A stretch of 27,463 nt of DNA, taken from contig DKPN01000039.1 of the NCBI GenBank assembly GCA_002471195.1, positions 1 to 27,463 of the forward strand. Reading direction: 5' to 3'. The notes under the pieces are model-generated. The model had not been told where the DNA came from. It worked only from the letters and a program-made list of their open reading frames with translations, and ran no database searches. The stretch's first letter is position 1, and each line of letters starts with the position of its first letter. The translations under genes and the position numbers were made by a program. The stretch is from Bacteroides sp. UBA7333. GTDB lineage: Bacteria > Bacteroidota > Bacteroidia > Bacteroidales > Bacteroidaceae. Of this stretch, positions 1-8,070 are shown piece by piece.

Positions 1-33
1 AATATTTCGATATATAAATACGCTGCATTTGAG

Positions 34-2214
34 ATGGTAGAAAAAATAAATTTAACCGAGCAACTTAAAAACTATTTTGGTTTTGATAAGTTCAAAGGCA
101 ATCAGGAAACCATTATAGAGAACTTATTAGAGGGAAACGATACATTCGTTTTAATGCCTACTGGAGGTGGTAAGTCTTTATGTTATCAACTACCCTCTTT
201 GTTGATGGAAGGAACTGCTATTGTTATATCTCCATTGATAGCTTTGATGAAGAATCAAGTAGATGCGATGCGTAACTTTAGTGAAGAAGACGGGATCGCT
301 CATTTTATTAATTCTTCTTTGAATAAAAGTGCGATAGATCAGGTGAAGTCTGATATTGTAGGTGGGAAGACTAAGTTATTGTATGTAGCACCCGAATCGC
401 TGACTAAAGATGAGTATGTTGAATTTTTAAAAACCATAAAAATATCTTTTTATGCTGTTGATGAAGCACATTGTATTTCAGAGTGGGGACATGATTTTCG
501 ACCTGAATATAGACGCATACGTCCTATTATAAATGAAATAGGTAAAGCGCCTTTAATTGCTTTAACAGCTACTGCTACACCGAAAGTTCAGCACGACATT
601 CAAAAAAACTTAGGAATGGTTGATGCGTCTGTTTATAAGTCGTCATTTAATCGTGCCAATTTGTATTATGAAGTTCGTCCTAAAACGGTAAATGTAGATA
701 GAGACATCATTAAATTTATAAAATCGAATTCTGAGAAATCGGGTATTATTTATTGTTTGAGTCGCAAAAAGGTGGAAGAACTCGCTGAGATTCTTCAGGC
801 CAATGGAATCAATGCAAGAGCCTACCATGCAGGTATGGATTCGGCTACAAGAACTCAAAATCAAGATGATTTCTTGATGGAGAAAATTGATGTGATTGTT
901 GCCACCATTGCCTTTGGTATGGGTATTGATAAACCTGATGTGCGTTATGTAATACATTATGATATTCCTAAAAGTCTTGAGGGTTACTATCAAGAAACAG
1001 GTAGGGCAGGTAGAGATGGTGGAGAAGGCCAATGTATTACTTTCTATACGAACAAAGACTTGCAGAAGTTAGAAAAATTTATGCAAGGAAAACCTGTGGC
1101 AGAGCAGGAAATAGGTAAGCAGCTTCTGTTAGAAACGGCTGCGTATGCCGAATCTTCTGTATGTAGACGTAAAACTCTACTTCACTATTTTGGTGAAGAG
1201 TATATGGAAGAAAATTGTGGTAATTGTGACAACTGTTTAAATCCTAAAAAGCAAGTGGAGGCTAAAGAATTATTGTGTACTGTAATTGAAGCAGTCATAG
1301 CAGTAAAAGAAAATTTTAAAGCTGATTATATAATAGATATTTTACAAGGTAAGGAGACGTCTGAAATACAAGCTCATTTACACGAAGATTTAGAAGTCTT
1401 TGGTTCAGGGATGGGTGAGGAAGATAAAACTTGGAATGCTGTTATACGTCAAGCTTTAATTAATAGTTATTTAAGTAAAGATGTTGAAAATTATGGACTT
1501 TTGAAAGTAACTCCGGAAGGACATAAGTTTTTAAAAAATCCTAAGTCGTTTAAAATAACCGAAGATAACGATTTTGATGAGGTGGAAGAGGAAACTCCTA
1601 ATCGTGGTGGGAGTTCGTGTGCAGTAGATCCTGCATTATACTCTATGCTGAAAGATTTGAGAAAGAAGCTTTCTAAAAAACTAGAAGTGCCTCCTTATGT
1701 CATCTTTCAAGATCCTTCACTCGAAGCTATGGCTACGATTTACCCTGTTACTGTTGATGAATTGCAAAATATTCCGGGTGTAGGTGCTGGTAAAGCAAAA
1801 CGTTATGGTGAAGAGTTTTGTAAGCTAATTAAACGTCATTGTGAAGAGAATGAAATAGAACGACCTGAAGATTTGCGCGTACGTACAGTGGCCAATAAAT
1901 CTAAAATGAAGGTATCTATTATTCAATCTATCGATCGCAAAGTGGCATTAGATGATATTGCTTTATCAAAAGGAATTGAATTCGAAGAACTTTTAGATGA
2001 AGTCGAAGCCATTGTTTTCTCAGGAACAAAATTAAATATCGATTATTTTTTAGATGAGATAATGGATGAAGATCATTTAGATGAAATTTACGACTATTTT
2101 AAAGAGTCGACAACCGATGAGATTCAAGCGGCTTTGAATGAGTTGGGTGAAGACTTCTCTGAAGATGAGATTCGTTTAGTACGATTAAAATTTATATCTG
2201 AAATGGCCAACTAA
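34..2214 (+). CDS. recQ: ATP-dependent DNA helicase RecQ
   Basis: RecQ is a 3'-5' DNA helicase that acts in recombination and replication-fork repair in the cytoplasm. The 726-residue product shows the whole architecture: Walker A TGGGKS at 43-48, DEAH at 143-146 followed by the RecQ-loop type sequence around CISEWGHDFRPEYR, helicase motif VI ETGRAGRDG at about 321-329, four zinc-binding cysteines at 377, 395, 398 and 401, a winged-helix region, and an HRDC domain at about 531-605 with the helix-hairpin-helix-like IPGVGAGKAKRYG. About 120 further residues (610-726) form an acidic C-terminal helical extension seen in longer RecQ proteins. The ATG at 34 is the first usable start, but only 33 bases lie upstream, so the promoter and any upstream operon partner are outside the window. 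The family assignment is certain from the motifs. Confidence 0.97.
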   Translation: MVEKINLTEQLKNYFGFDKFKGNQETIIENLLEGNDTFVLMPTGGGKSLCYQLPSLLMEGTAIVISPLIALMKNQVDAMRNFSEEDGIAHFINSSLNKSAIDQVKSDIVGGKTKLLYVAPESLTKDEYVEFLKTIKISFYAVDEAHCISEWGHDFRPEYRRIRPIINEIGKAPLIALTATATPKVQHDIQKNLGMVDASVYKSSFNRANLYYEVRPKTVNVDRDIIKFIKSNSEKSGIIYCLSRKKVEELAEILQANGINARAYHAGMDSATRTQNQDDFLMEKIDVIVATIAFGMGIDKPDVRYVIHYDIPKSLEGYYQETGRAGRDGGEGQCITFYTNKDLQKLEKFMQGKPVAEQEIGKQLLLETAAYAESSVCRRKTLLHYFGEEYMEENCGNCDNCLNPKKQVEAKELLCTVIEAVIAVKENFKADYIIDILQGKETSEIQAHLHEDLEVFGSGMGEEDKTWNAVIRQALINSYLSKDVENYGLLKVTPEGHKFLKNPKSFKITEDNDFDEVEEETPNRGGSSCAVDPALYSMLKDLRKKLSKKLEVPPYVIFQDPSLEAMATIYPVTVDELQNIPGVGAGKAKRYGEEFCKLIKRHCEENEIERPEDLRVRTVANKSKMKVSIIQSIDRKVALDDIALSKGIEFEELLDEVEAIVFSGTKLNIDYFLDEIMDEDHLDEIYDYFKESTTDEIQAALNELGEDFSEDEIRLVRLKFISEMAN

Positions 2215-2241
2215 TTTTGAAATAAAGAATAAAGCTAAAAA

Positions 2242-2293
2242 ATTGCGTGCAAATTATACGGTATCGAATTAAAACCGTATATTTGCACGCAAT
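2242..2293. repeat. Long inverted repeat over the guaB promoter
   Basis: The left arm at 2242-2262 and the right arm at 2274-2293 are reverse complements apart from one extra T in the left arm; the 11-base loop is ATCGAATTAAA. Each arm carries ATTGCGTGCAAAT and the inner part is ATACGGT/ACCGTAT. The right arm contains the TATATTTG promoter box of guaB. The repeat could be an operator, a recQ terminator (there is no U-tract after it), or a hairpin at the very start of the guaB transcript. The structure is visible in the sequence; the role is inference. Confidence 0.85.
2278..2285 (+). promoter_or_regulatory. Putative guaB promoter -7 box
   Basis: TATATTTG fits the Bacteroidota -7 consensus TAnnTTTG. 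It lies 30 bases before the guaB ATG, so a start of transcription near 2292 would give a short leader. No TTTG is seen at the expected -33 distance, so this is a partial match. Confidence 0.5.
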
Positions 2294-2315
2294 AATTTTA
2301 TAAAAGCTTATCTTT

Positions 2316-3791
2316 ATGTCATTTATTGCAGATAAAATTGTAATGGACGGATTAACTTACGATGATGTTTTGTTAATTCCTGCTTACTCCGAAGTTCTAC
2401 CACGCACTGTCGATCTGACAACCAAATTCTCTAAAAACATTGAGTTGAAAATTCCTTTTGTAACTGCCGCTATGGATACCGTTACAGAGGCTAAAATGGC
2501 TATTGCTATAGCTCGTGAAGGAGGGATTGGTGTAATTCACAAAAACATGTCTATCAAAGATCAGGCCAAACAAGTTGCTACTGTTAAGCGCGCTGAAAAT
2601 GGTATGATTTACGATCCTGTATGTATTAAGCAAGGTTCTACCGTTCGCGATGCTTTAATGCTAATGGCCGAATATAAAATTGGTGGTATTCCTGTAGTTG
2701 ATGATAATAAATATTTGGTCGGTATTGTAACCAATCGTGACTTGCGATTTGAGCAAGATATGGATAAGCGAATCGATGAGGTGATGACCAAAGATAATTT
2801 GGTGACGACCAATCAATCGACAGATTTAGAGGCTGCTGCTCAAATTTTGCAGAAATATAAAATAGAAAAACTTCCGGTTGTAGATAAAGAAAACAAACTG
2901 ATTGGTTTGGTTACTTATAAAGATATAACCAAAGCCAAAGATAAGCCAATGGCTTGCAAAGACTCGAAAGGTCGCTTAAGAGTAGCTGCTGGAGTTGGTG
3001 TTACTGCCGATACGTTTGATCGTATGCAAGCTCTTGTTGATGCTGATGTAGATGCTATCGTGATTGATACTGCACATGGTCATACGAAAGGGGTGATTGA
3101 TGTATTAAAAGAGGCAAAAAAACGTTTTCCTAGCATTGATATAATCGTTGGTAATATTGCTACAGGTGAAGCTGCTAAAGCGTTGGCCGAAGCAGGTGCA
3201 GATGGTGTAAAAGTGGGTATCGGGCCTGGTTCTATATGTACAACTCGTGTTGTTGCGGGTGTAGGTGTTCCTCAATTGTCGGCGGTATACGATGTTTCGA
3301 AAGCTCTTGAAGGTACAGGAGTTCCTTTGATTGCAGACGGTGGTTTGCGTTACTCGGGCGATGTGGTTAAAGCTTTGGCAGCCGGTGGATATAGTGTAAT
3401 GATTGGCTCTTTGGTAGCAGGTACCGAAGAAAGTCCGGGCGAAACAATTATATTCAATGGTCGTAAGTTTAAGTCGTATCGTGGAATGGGTTCACTCGAA
3501 GCGATGGAAAATGGCTCAAAAGATCGTTATTTCCAAAGTGGCGAAATGGATGTTAAAAAACTGGTTCCAGAAGGTATCGCTGCTCGTGTTCCATATAAAG
3601 GTACATTGTTTGAAGTGATATATCAATTAACCGGTGGTTTGCGTGCCGGCATGGGATATTGTGGAGCCAATACCATTATCAAACTTCATGATGCTAAATT
3701 CACGCGTATTACAAATGCGGGTGTAATGGAAAGTCATCCACACGATGTAACTATTACAAGCGAATCACCCAATTATAGCCGTCCTGAATAG
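2316..3791 (+). CDS. guaB: Inosine-5'-monophosphate dehydrogenase
   Basis: IMP dehydrogenase oxidises IMP to XMP with NAD+, the committed step of guanine nucleotide synthesis. The 491-residue protein has the usual TIM-barrel with the catalytic cysteine loop GPGSICTTR at 303-311 (Cys308), the IMP-binding segment IADGGLRYSGD, and the flap region SLEAMENGSKDRYFQ followed by a PEGIAARVPYKG segment. A tandem CBS (Bateman) regulatory module is inserted at about 97-210, recognisable from GGIPVVDD...LVGIVTNRDLR and KLPVVDKENKLIGLVTYKDI. The length is normal for bacterial GuaB. It is a single-gene unit, with its own promoter region upstream and a strong terminator downstream. The inverted repeat over its promoter makes transcriptional control by purine status plausible, but that is inference. 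Confidence 0.98.
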   Translation: MSFIADKIVMDGLTYDDVLLIPAYSEVLPRTVDLTTKFSKNIELKIPFVTAAMDTVTEAKMAIAIAREGGIGVIHKNMSIKDQAKQVATVKRAENGMIYDPVCIKQGSTVRDALMLMAEYKIGGIPVVDDNKYLVGIVTNRDLRFEQDMDKRIDEVMTKDNLVTTNQSTDLEAAAQILQKYKIEKLPVVDKENKLIGLVTYKDITKAKDKPMACKDSKGRLRVAAGVGVTADTFDRMQALVDADVDAIVIDTAHGHTKGVIDVLKEAKKRFPSIDIIVGNIATGEAAKALAEAGADGVKVGIGPGSICTTRVVAGVGVPQLSAVYDVSKALEGTGVPLIADGGLRYSGDVVKALAAGGYSVMIGSLVAGTEESPGETIIFNGRKFKSYRGMGSLEAMENGSKDRYFQSGEMDVKKLVPEGIAARVPYKGTLFEVIYQLTGGLRAGMGYCGANTIIKLHDAKFTRITNAGVMESHPHDVTITSESPNYSRPE

Positions 3792-3867
3792 TAATTGCAC
3801 ATTTACAATATAAGAGATCTTATCTAAATAATATTGACAAAGATCGATTTGTAAATTTAAAAATAAG

Positions 3868-3916
3868 AAGCACCATTTTAAGCCTATACTTATAGGTGTA
3901 AAATGGTGCTTTGTTT
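3868..3916 (+). terminator. Intrinsic terminator after guaB
   Basis: A perfect 13-bp stem, AAGCACCATTTTA (3868-3880) with TAAAATGGTGCTT (3899-3911), encloses a second small palindrome CCTATA-CT-TATAGG, and is followed by TTGTTTAT. It ends the guaB transcript 77 bases after the stop codon. The A-rich run before the stem means it may also work in the other direction. Confidence 0.85.
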
Positions 3917-4021
3917 ATATCTTTAATAATAAAGAAATCTTTTTTAAGCCTTATTCTACGTTTTCGGAGTTCTCTCTTTGCTCTTTCCCCTAATCATTAA
4001 AATAATTCTTGGCATTTAATT

Positions 4022-4099
4022 TTTGTGATTCCGCTTATTCACTGTGCTGATTCAGGCGAGTCAGTATGGTGACACACCTGAATCACAAATCTATTTGTG
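4022..4099. repeat. Overlapping inverted repeats, candidate structured RNA or operator
   Basis: Three pairings share bases. (a) TTTGTGATTC at 4022-4031 is the exact reverse complement of GAATCACAAA at 4080-4089. (b) TGATTCAGGCGAGTCA at 4048-4063 pairs with TGACACACCTGAATCA at 4070-4085 in 14 of 16 positions around the loop GTATGG. (c) CACAAAT at 4084-4090 pairs with ATTTGTG at 4093-4099. The pairings are mutually exclusive in part, as in attenuators or riboswitches, but they could also be a DNA operator or a small RNA. No U-tract follows stem (b). Confidence 0.7.
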
Positions 4100-4122
4100 T
4101 GTAAATTGTCAAATCGAATTTC

Positions 4123-4154
4123 TTGTTAGATACTTGTTTAGTAAGTACTTTTTG
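4123..4154 (+). promoter_or_regulatory. Weak promoter-like sequence for the parvulin cluster
   Basis: TTG at 4123-4125 and TACTTTTTG at 4146-4154 resemble the Bacteroidota -33 and -7 boxes with a 20-base gap, except that the -7 box has one extra T (TA-N3-TTTG). It would start transcription about 55 bases before the first parvulin gene and downstream of the inverted repeats. Low certainty. Confidence 0.3.
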
Positions 4155-4214
4155 TGTCTACCGATACAATTTTCTATGGGTTTTATCGTTTTATATCTGA
4201 AATAAACATGTAGA

Positions 4215-5765
4215 ATGATGAAAAAGAATTTAGCGTTTTTGTTTTTAGGATTTTGTGCAAACTTGCTTTCAGCTCAATCGGATCCGATTTTATTGACTAT
4301 TAATGGACAAGATATAACACGCTCTGAGTTTGAATATATATATAATAAAAACACTGCTTTAAACGAACTTGAAAATAAAGATTTAGATAGCTATGTCGAT
4401 CTTTTTATCAACTTTAAATTGAAAGTAGAAGCAGCCAAACAAAAAGGGATAGATACGACAAAGGCATTTAGAAATGAACTTTTAGGTTATAAAAAGCAAC
4501 TGGCAAAACCATATTTGATTGATGAGAAGTCGAACTTACAAGCCGCTGCCGAATATTATAATTCAATATCGCGTTCGTCTTACCCAAAAAGTGTGAAGAT
4601 TATTCAAATTTTCAAACAGATGCCGCAAAATATGTCGAAGCTACAGCAGCAAAAGGTCTATTCGGAAATGGATTCTATCTATCATCTCTTTTCGAGTGGT
4701 GTGAATACCGATTTTGAAGCGATGGTTGAGAAGTGTTCTGATGATAAAAATAATTTCTGGATCGATGTACTTCAAACGCCCGAAGATTTCGAAAATGCTG
4801 TATTTGCATTGAAAAATGGAGAAATATCGAAACCTATACTTTCTCCTTATGGAATGCATATTGTTAAGATTTTAGATCAGAAGCAATTGCCCACTTTCGA
4901 TGAAATGAAAGAGACAATTGTCTCTCGTTTGGAGTATAGAACAGGTGTCAATAAAGGCATCGAATCGGTTGTAAATCGTTTGAAAAAGGAGTATGATTTT
5001 CAGTTGAATCAAGTGGCTATTGATGATTTGAAACGCACAGGTGTTGCCACTGGCACGTTGTTTAGCTTCAATAATCAATCATACGATGTGAAGCTGTTCG
5101 AGAAATTTGCTGCTAATTATTCGTTTGGTATCGAAAAACAGTTAAATAGCTTTATAAACAAAACGATATTAGATTACGAATACGCTAATCTAGCCAATAA
5201 ATATCCAGATTTTAGAATGTTGATCCAGGAATATAGCGATGGTATGTTGCTTTTCGAAATAAGCAATCAGGAAATATGGGATTATGCCATTCAAAATGAA
5301 GAGGGGCAAGCCGCATTTTTTCGCCATAATCGATCGTCTTATAAGTGGGATGCCCCAAAATGGTATGGCGGAATTGTGTTTTATAAAGACAAAAAAATGC
5401 TGAAGAGAATAAAAAAGCTGATCAAAAGCACCTCTCATTCAGAACGCACCGATGCATTAAGTCAAGCATTTAATGTGGATGGATTGGAGATGGTGAAAGT
5501 AGAAGAGGGGGCCTATGCCAAGGGAGATAATATATATATAGACGCTGCTGTATATGATGTTGATACGATTGCGACTTTGAAAGATTTTCCATATGTGTAT
5601 GTTTTTGGTAAAAAACAAAGTATCCCCTATTCTTATACCGAGGTGAGAGGCAATCTTATATCCGATTATCAAAATTTCCTTGATGCTCAATGGGTAAAGC
5701 GTCTAAGAGCCTCTTCACGTATAGAAATTAATAATGAGATTTTAAAAACCGTTAATAATCACTGA
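4215..5765 (+). CDS. Exported parvulin-domain peptidyl-prolyl isomerase
   Basis: The protein is a predicted periplasmic foldase of 516 residues. It begins with a signal peptide (MMKKN followed by a hydrophobic stretch, cleavage probably after LLSAQ near 21). A SurA/PrsA-like N-terminal helical region follows (about 25-110), with the typical opening ILLTINGQDITRSEFEYIYNKN. A single parvulin-like domain lies at about 125-222 and ends in LSPYGMHIVKILDQK, the usual closing strand of this fold. The final 290 residues are not recognised beyond being soluble and helix-rich. Two ATG codons sit in tandem (4215 and 4218); either could be used. It is the first gene of the + strand cluster of three parvulin-related genes and an OstA-like gene, which suggests a role in outer-membrane protein biogenesis. 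Active isomerase function is not shown by the sequence. Confidence 0.85.
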   Translation: MMKKNLAFLFLGFCANLLSAQSDPILLTINGQDITRSEFEYIYNKNTALNELENKDLDSYVDLFINFKLKVEAAKQKGIDTTKAFRNELLGYKKQLAKPYLIDEKSNLQAAAEYYNSISRSSYPKSVKIIQIFKQMPQNMSKLQQQKVYSEMDSIYHLFSSGVNTDFEAMVEKCSDDKNNFWIDVLQTPEDFENAVFALKNGEISKPILSPYGMHIVKILDQKQLPTFDEMKETIVSRLEYRTGVNKGIESVVNRLKKEYDFQLNQVAIDDLKRTGVATGTLFSFNNQSYDVKLFEKFAANYSFGIEKQLNSFINKTILDYEYANLANKYPDFRMLIQEYSDGMLLFEISNQEIWDYAIQNEEGQAAFFRHNRSSYKWDAPKWYGGIVFYKDKKMLKRIKKLIKSTSHSERTDALSQAFNVDGLEMVKVEEGAYAKGDNIYIDAAVYDVDTIATLKDFPYVYVFGKKQSIPYSYTEVRGNLISDYQNFLDAQWVKRLRASSRIEINNEILKTVNNH

Positions 5766-5817
5766 TGTAAACATTTATTGCGTATCTTCGTATCATAAAC
5801 ATTAGTATATCGTTTAA

Positions 5818-6669
5818 TTGAAAATCTATTTTATAAACCTTTTGTTACTTATTTCCTTTGTTGGTGTCTCTTGCTCAGAGAAACAAAATCATGAAGGAAA
5901 GACTCCATTGGTTGAAGTGAATGGCAATTTTTTGTATCTTGAAGATTTAAAAAACGCATTGCCATATCCGATTTCGGCCGATGACAGTACTCTATTTGCC
6001 GAACATTATATTCGGACATGGATCGATAATGTATTGTTAAGCGAAAAAGCCAATAGTAATGTGGGTAGTAATAAGGAGATAAACCAATTGGTTGAGAACT
6101 ATCGTCGTTCATTGATCATGCACTCCTATCAGCAAGAACTTATCAATCAAAAACTGTCGAACAAACTTTCTGAGGCCGAGCTTATGGCCTTTTATGAAAA
6201 CAATAAAAAACTTTTCACATTAGATTTTCCCCTGATAAAAGGATTGTTTATAAAAGTCCCTATTACTGCACCTCAAATAAATGATGTACGAAAATGGTAT
6301 AAATCCAATACACCTGATGCTTTGGATAAGTTAGAGAAATATCGTTTTAATAATGCAGTCAATTATGCCTACTTTTATGATGATTGGATTCCGGCGAGTC
6401 AAATAGTCGACTTTATGCCAATTCCTGTCGATTCGATTGAGGCATATATCAATAAGACAAAGAATATAGAAATAAAAGATAGCGCGTTCTATTACTTTTT
6501 AAATATTAGTGATTTGCGTTCGAAGGGTGAAGAAGAACCTTTTGAATTTGCTCGTCCTGATGTAGTAGACATGCTAATCAATACAAAACAAGTAGAATTT
6601 TTGAAAGGTGTAAAAAGTGACCTATATCAAAAAGCTTTGAAACAAAATAAAATTAAATACAAATATTAA
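5818..6669 (+). CDS. Parvulin-related lipoprotein with TTG start
   Basis: This 283-residue protein resembles the N-terminal, chaperone-like part of SurA/PrsA proteins (LVEVNGNFLYLEDLKNALP, then a helical region to about 130 with ENNKKLF). Its later part is only a weak match to a parvulin fold. The N-terminus is a lipoprotein signal: Lys2, a hydrophobic stretch, then VGVSC with the acylated Cys at 20, so it should be anchored in a membrane facing the periplasm. The start is TTG at 5818: an in-frame TAA sits directly before it (5815-5817) and no ATG precedes the lipobox, so TTG is the only start that keeps the signal. The gene ends with a stop that directly abuts the next reading frame at 6670, which implies cotranscription with surA. 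It is probably a chaperone partner in outer-membrane biogenesis; catalytic activity is doubtful. Confidence 0.75.
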   Translation: MKIYFINLLLLISFVGVSCSEKQNHEGKTPLVEVNGNFLYLEDLKNALPYPISADDSTLFAEHYIRTWIDNVLLSEKANSNVGSNKEINQLVENYRRSLIMHSYQQELINQKLSNKLSEAELMAFYENNKKLFTLDFPLIKGLFIKVPITAPQINDVRKWYKSNTPDALDKLEKYRFNNAVNYAYFYDDWIPASQIVDFMPIPVDSIEAYINKTKNIEIKDSAFYYFLNISDLRSKGEEEPFEFARPDVVDMLINTKQVEFLKGVKSDLYQKALKQNKIKYKY

Positions 6670-8070
6670 ATGCAAAGGATGGAGCGGTTTATGAATTTTA
6701 GATCTATTTTTTTATTAGTCCTCGCTGTATTTTTAAACACAACTATACAAGCGCAAGATAACGTTATTGATGAAGTTGTTTGGGTAGTTGGTGATGAAGC
6801 CATTTTAAAATCTGAAGTGGAAGAAGCGCGATTGAGTGCATTGTACGAAGGACGTAAAATTGATGGTGATCCGTATTGTGTGATTCCGGAAGAAATCGCT
6901 GTACAAAAGCTATATTTGCATCAAGCAAAATTAGATAGTATTGAAGTTCCCGATGCAGAGGTGATTCAACAAGTTGACTTCATGACCAATCGTTGGATCC
7001 AAATGTTGGGATCGCGCGAAAAAATGGAAGAGTATTTCTTCGAACATCAAAATAAAACTCCACTTCAAATCAGAGAAACACTGCGTGAAAATGCACGTGA
7101 GGGATTGACCGTTCAAAAAATGCAACAAAAACTTGTAGGTGATATTAAAATTACTCCTTCTGAAGTAAGACGTTACTTTAAAGATCTGCCTCAAGATAGT
7201 ATCCCATATATTCCAACCCAAGTTGAAGTTCAAATCATTACTCAACAACCTAAAATCCCGATTGATGAAATAGAGGATGTGAAAAGTCGTTTGCGCCAAT
7301 ATTCAGATCGTGTGCAAAATGGTGAGATCGAGTTTTCAACATTAGCGCGTTTGTACTCTGAAGATCGTGGTACTGCTGTTCGTGGTGGTGAAACCGACTT
7401 TATGGGAAAAGGTGTTATGGACCCTGCATATGCTGCTGTAGCTTTTTCTTTACAAGATCCTAATAAGGTGTCGAAAATAGTAGAGTCAGAATATGGTTAT
7501 CATATCATTCAGTTAATTGAGAAACGTGGCGATCGTGTTAATACCCGTCATATTCTATTGCGTCCCAAAATATCCGAAAATGAATTGATTGCGGCATGCG
7601 CTCGTTTAGATTCAATCGCAAACGATATTCGTACCGATAAATTCTCATTTGGTGAAGCTGCATCTGCGTTATCGCACGATAAAGAAACACGCAACAATCA
7701 TGGTTTGATGGTAAATACCAATTCAAATGAAGCGATGGCAACCTCGAAGTTTCAAATGCAAGATTTGCCACAAGATATTGCCAAAATTGTTGATAATATG
7801 AATGTGGGTGAAATATCTAAAGCATTTACGATGATAAATGAAAAAGACGGTAAAGAAGTTTGTGCTGTCGTTAAATTGAAAAATCGTATTGATGGCCATA
7901 AGGCTACTATTGCCGATGATTATCAAAACTTAAAAGAGATTGTTCTTGACAAACGTAGAAATGAGTTATTGCAAAAATGGGTATTGTCAAAACAAAAACA
8001 AACTTATGTTCGTATTAACGAAAACTGGAGAAATTGTGATTTCAAATATCCAGGATGGGTTAGAGAATAA
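6670..8070 (+). CDS. surA: SurA-type periplasmic chaperone / peptidyl-prolyl isomerase
   Basis: SurA guides unfolded outer-membrane proteins across the periplasm. The 466-residue frame shows a signal peptide (FLLVLAVFLNTTIQAQ, cleavage near 29), a SurA N-terminal domain opening with VIDEVVWVVGDEAILKSEVEEAR (about 32-165), and two parvulin domains. The first, about 181-286, contains SEDRGTAVRGGETDFMGKGVMDP and ends ESEYGYHIIQLIEKR; the second, about 289-405, starts NTRHILLRPK and is more divergent. The frame can start at 6670, 6679 or 6691. The ATG at 6691 (MNFRSIFLL) is attractive because it gives a standard signal peptide and has GGATGGAGCGG upstream. The gene abuts the preceding lipoprotein gene and overlaps the next gene by one base (TAATG), so it is part of an operon. 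The name surA is by domain layout; orthology with the proteobacterial gene is inferred. Confidence 0.88.
   Translation: MQRMERFMNFRSIFLLVLAVFLNTTIQAQDNVIDEVVWVVGDEAILKSEVEEARLSALYEGRKIDGDPYCVIPEEIAVQKLYLHQAKLDSIEVPDAEVIQQVDFMTNRWIQMLGSREKMEEYFFEHQNKTPLQIRETLRENAREGLTVQKMQQKLVGDIKITPSEVRRYFKDLPQDSIPYIPTQVEVQIITQQPKIPIDEIEDVKSRLRQYSDRVQNGEIEFSTLARLYSEDRGTAVRGGETDFMGKGVMDPAYAAVAFSLQDPNKVSKIVESEYGYHIIQLIEKRGDRVNTRHILLRPKISENELIAACARLDSIANDIRTDKFSFGEAASALSHDKETRNNHGLMVNTNSNEAMATSKFQMQDLPQDIAKIVDNMNVGEISKAFTMINEKDGKEVCAVVKLKNRIDGHKATIADDYQNLKEIVLDKRRNELLQKWVLSKQKQTYVRINENWRNCDFKYPGWVRE

Larger units (their letters stand above)
3917..4214. other. Non-coding region upstream of the parvulin cluster
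   Basis: No convincing coding frame is present in these 298 bases between the guaB terminator and the first parvulin gene. The stretch holds a dense set of inverted repeats at 4022-4099 and a loose promoter-like sequence at 4123-4154, described separately. A pyrimidine-rich part (about 3955-3995) has no feature that I recognise. Confidence 0.6.

Noticed and set aside
643..1032. Open frame of 129 codons on the - strand inside recQ
   Set aside because: It is the antisense shadow of the RecQ motor domain, with Cys/Ile/Phe-rich composition and no family signature.
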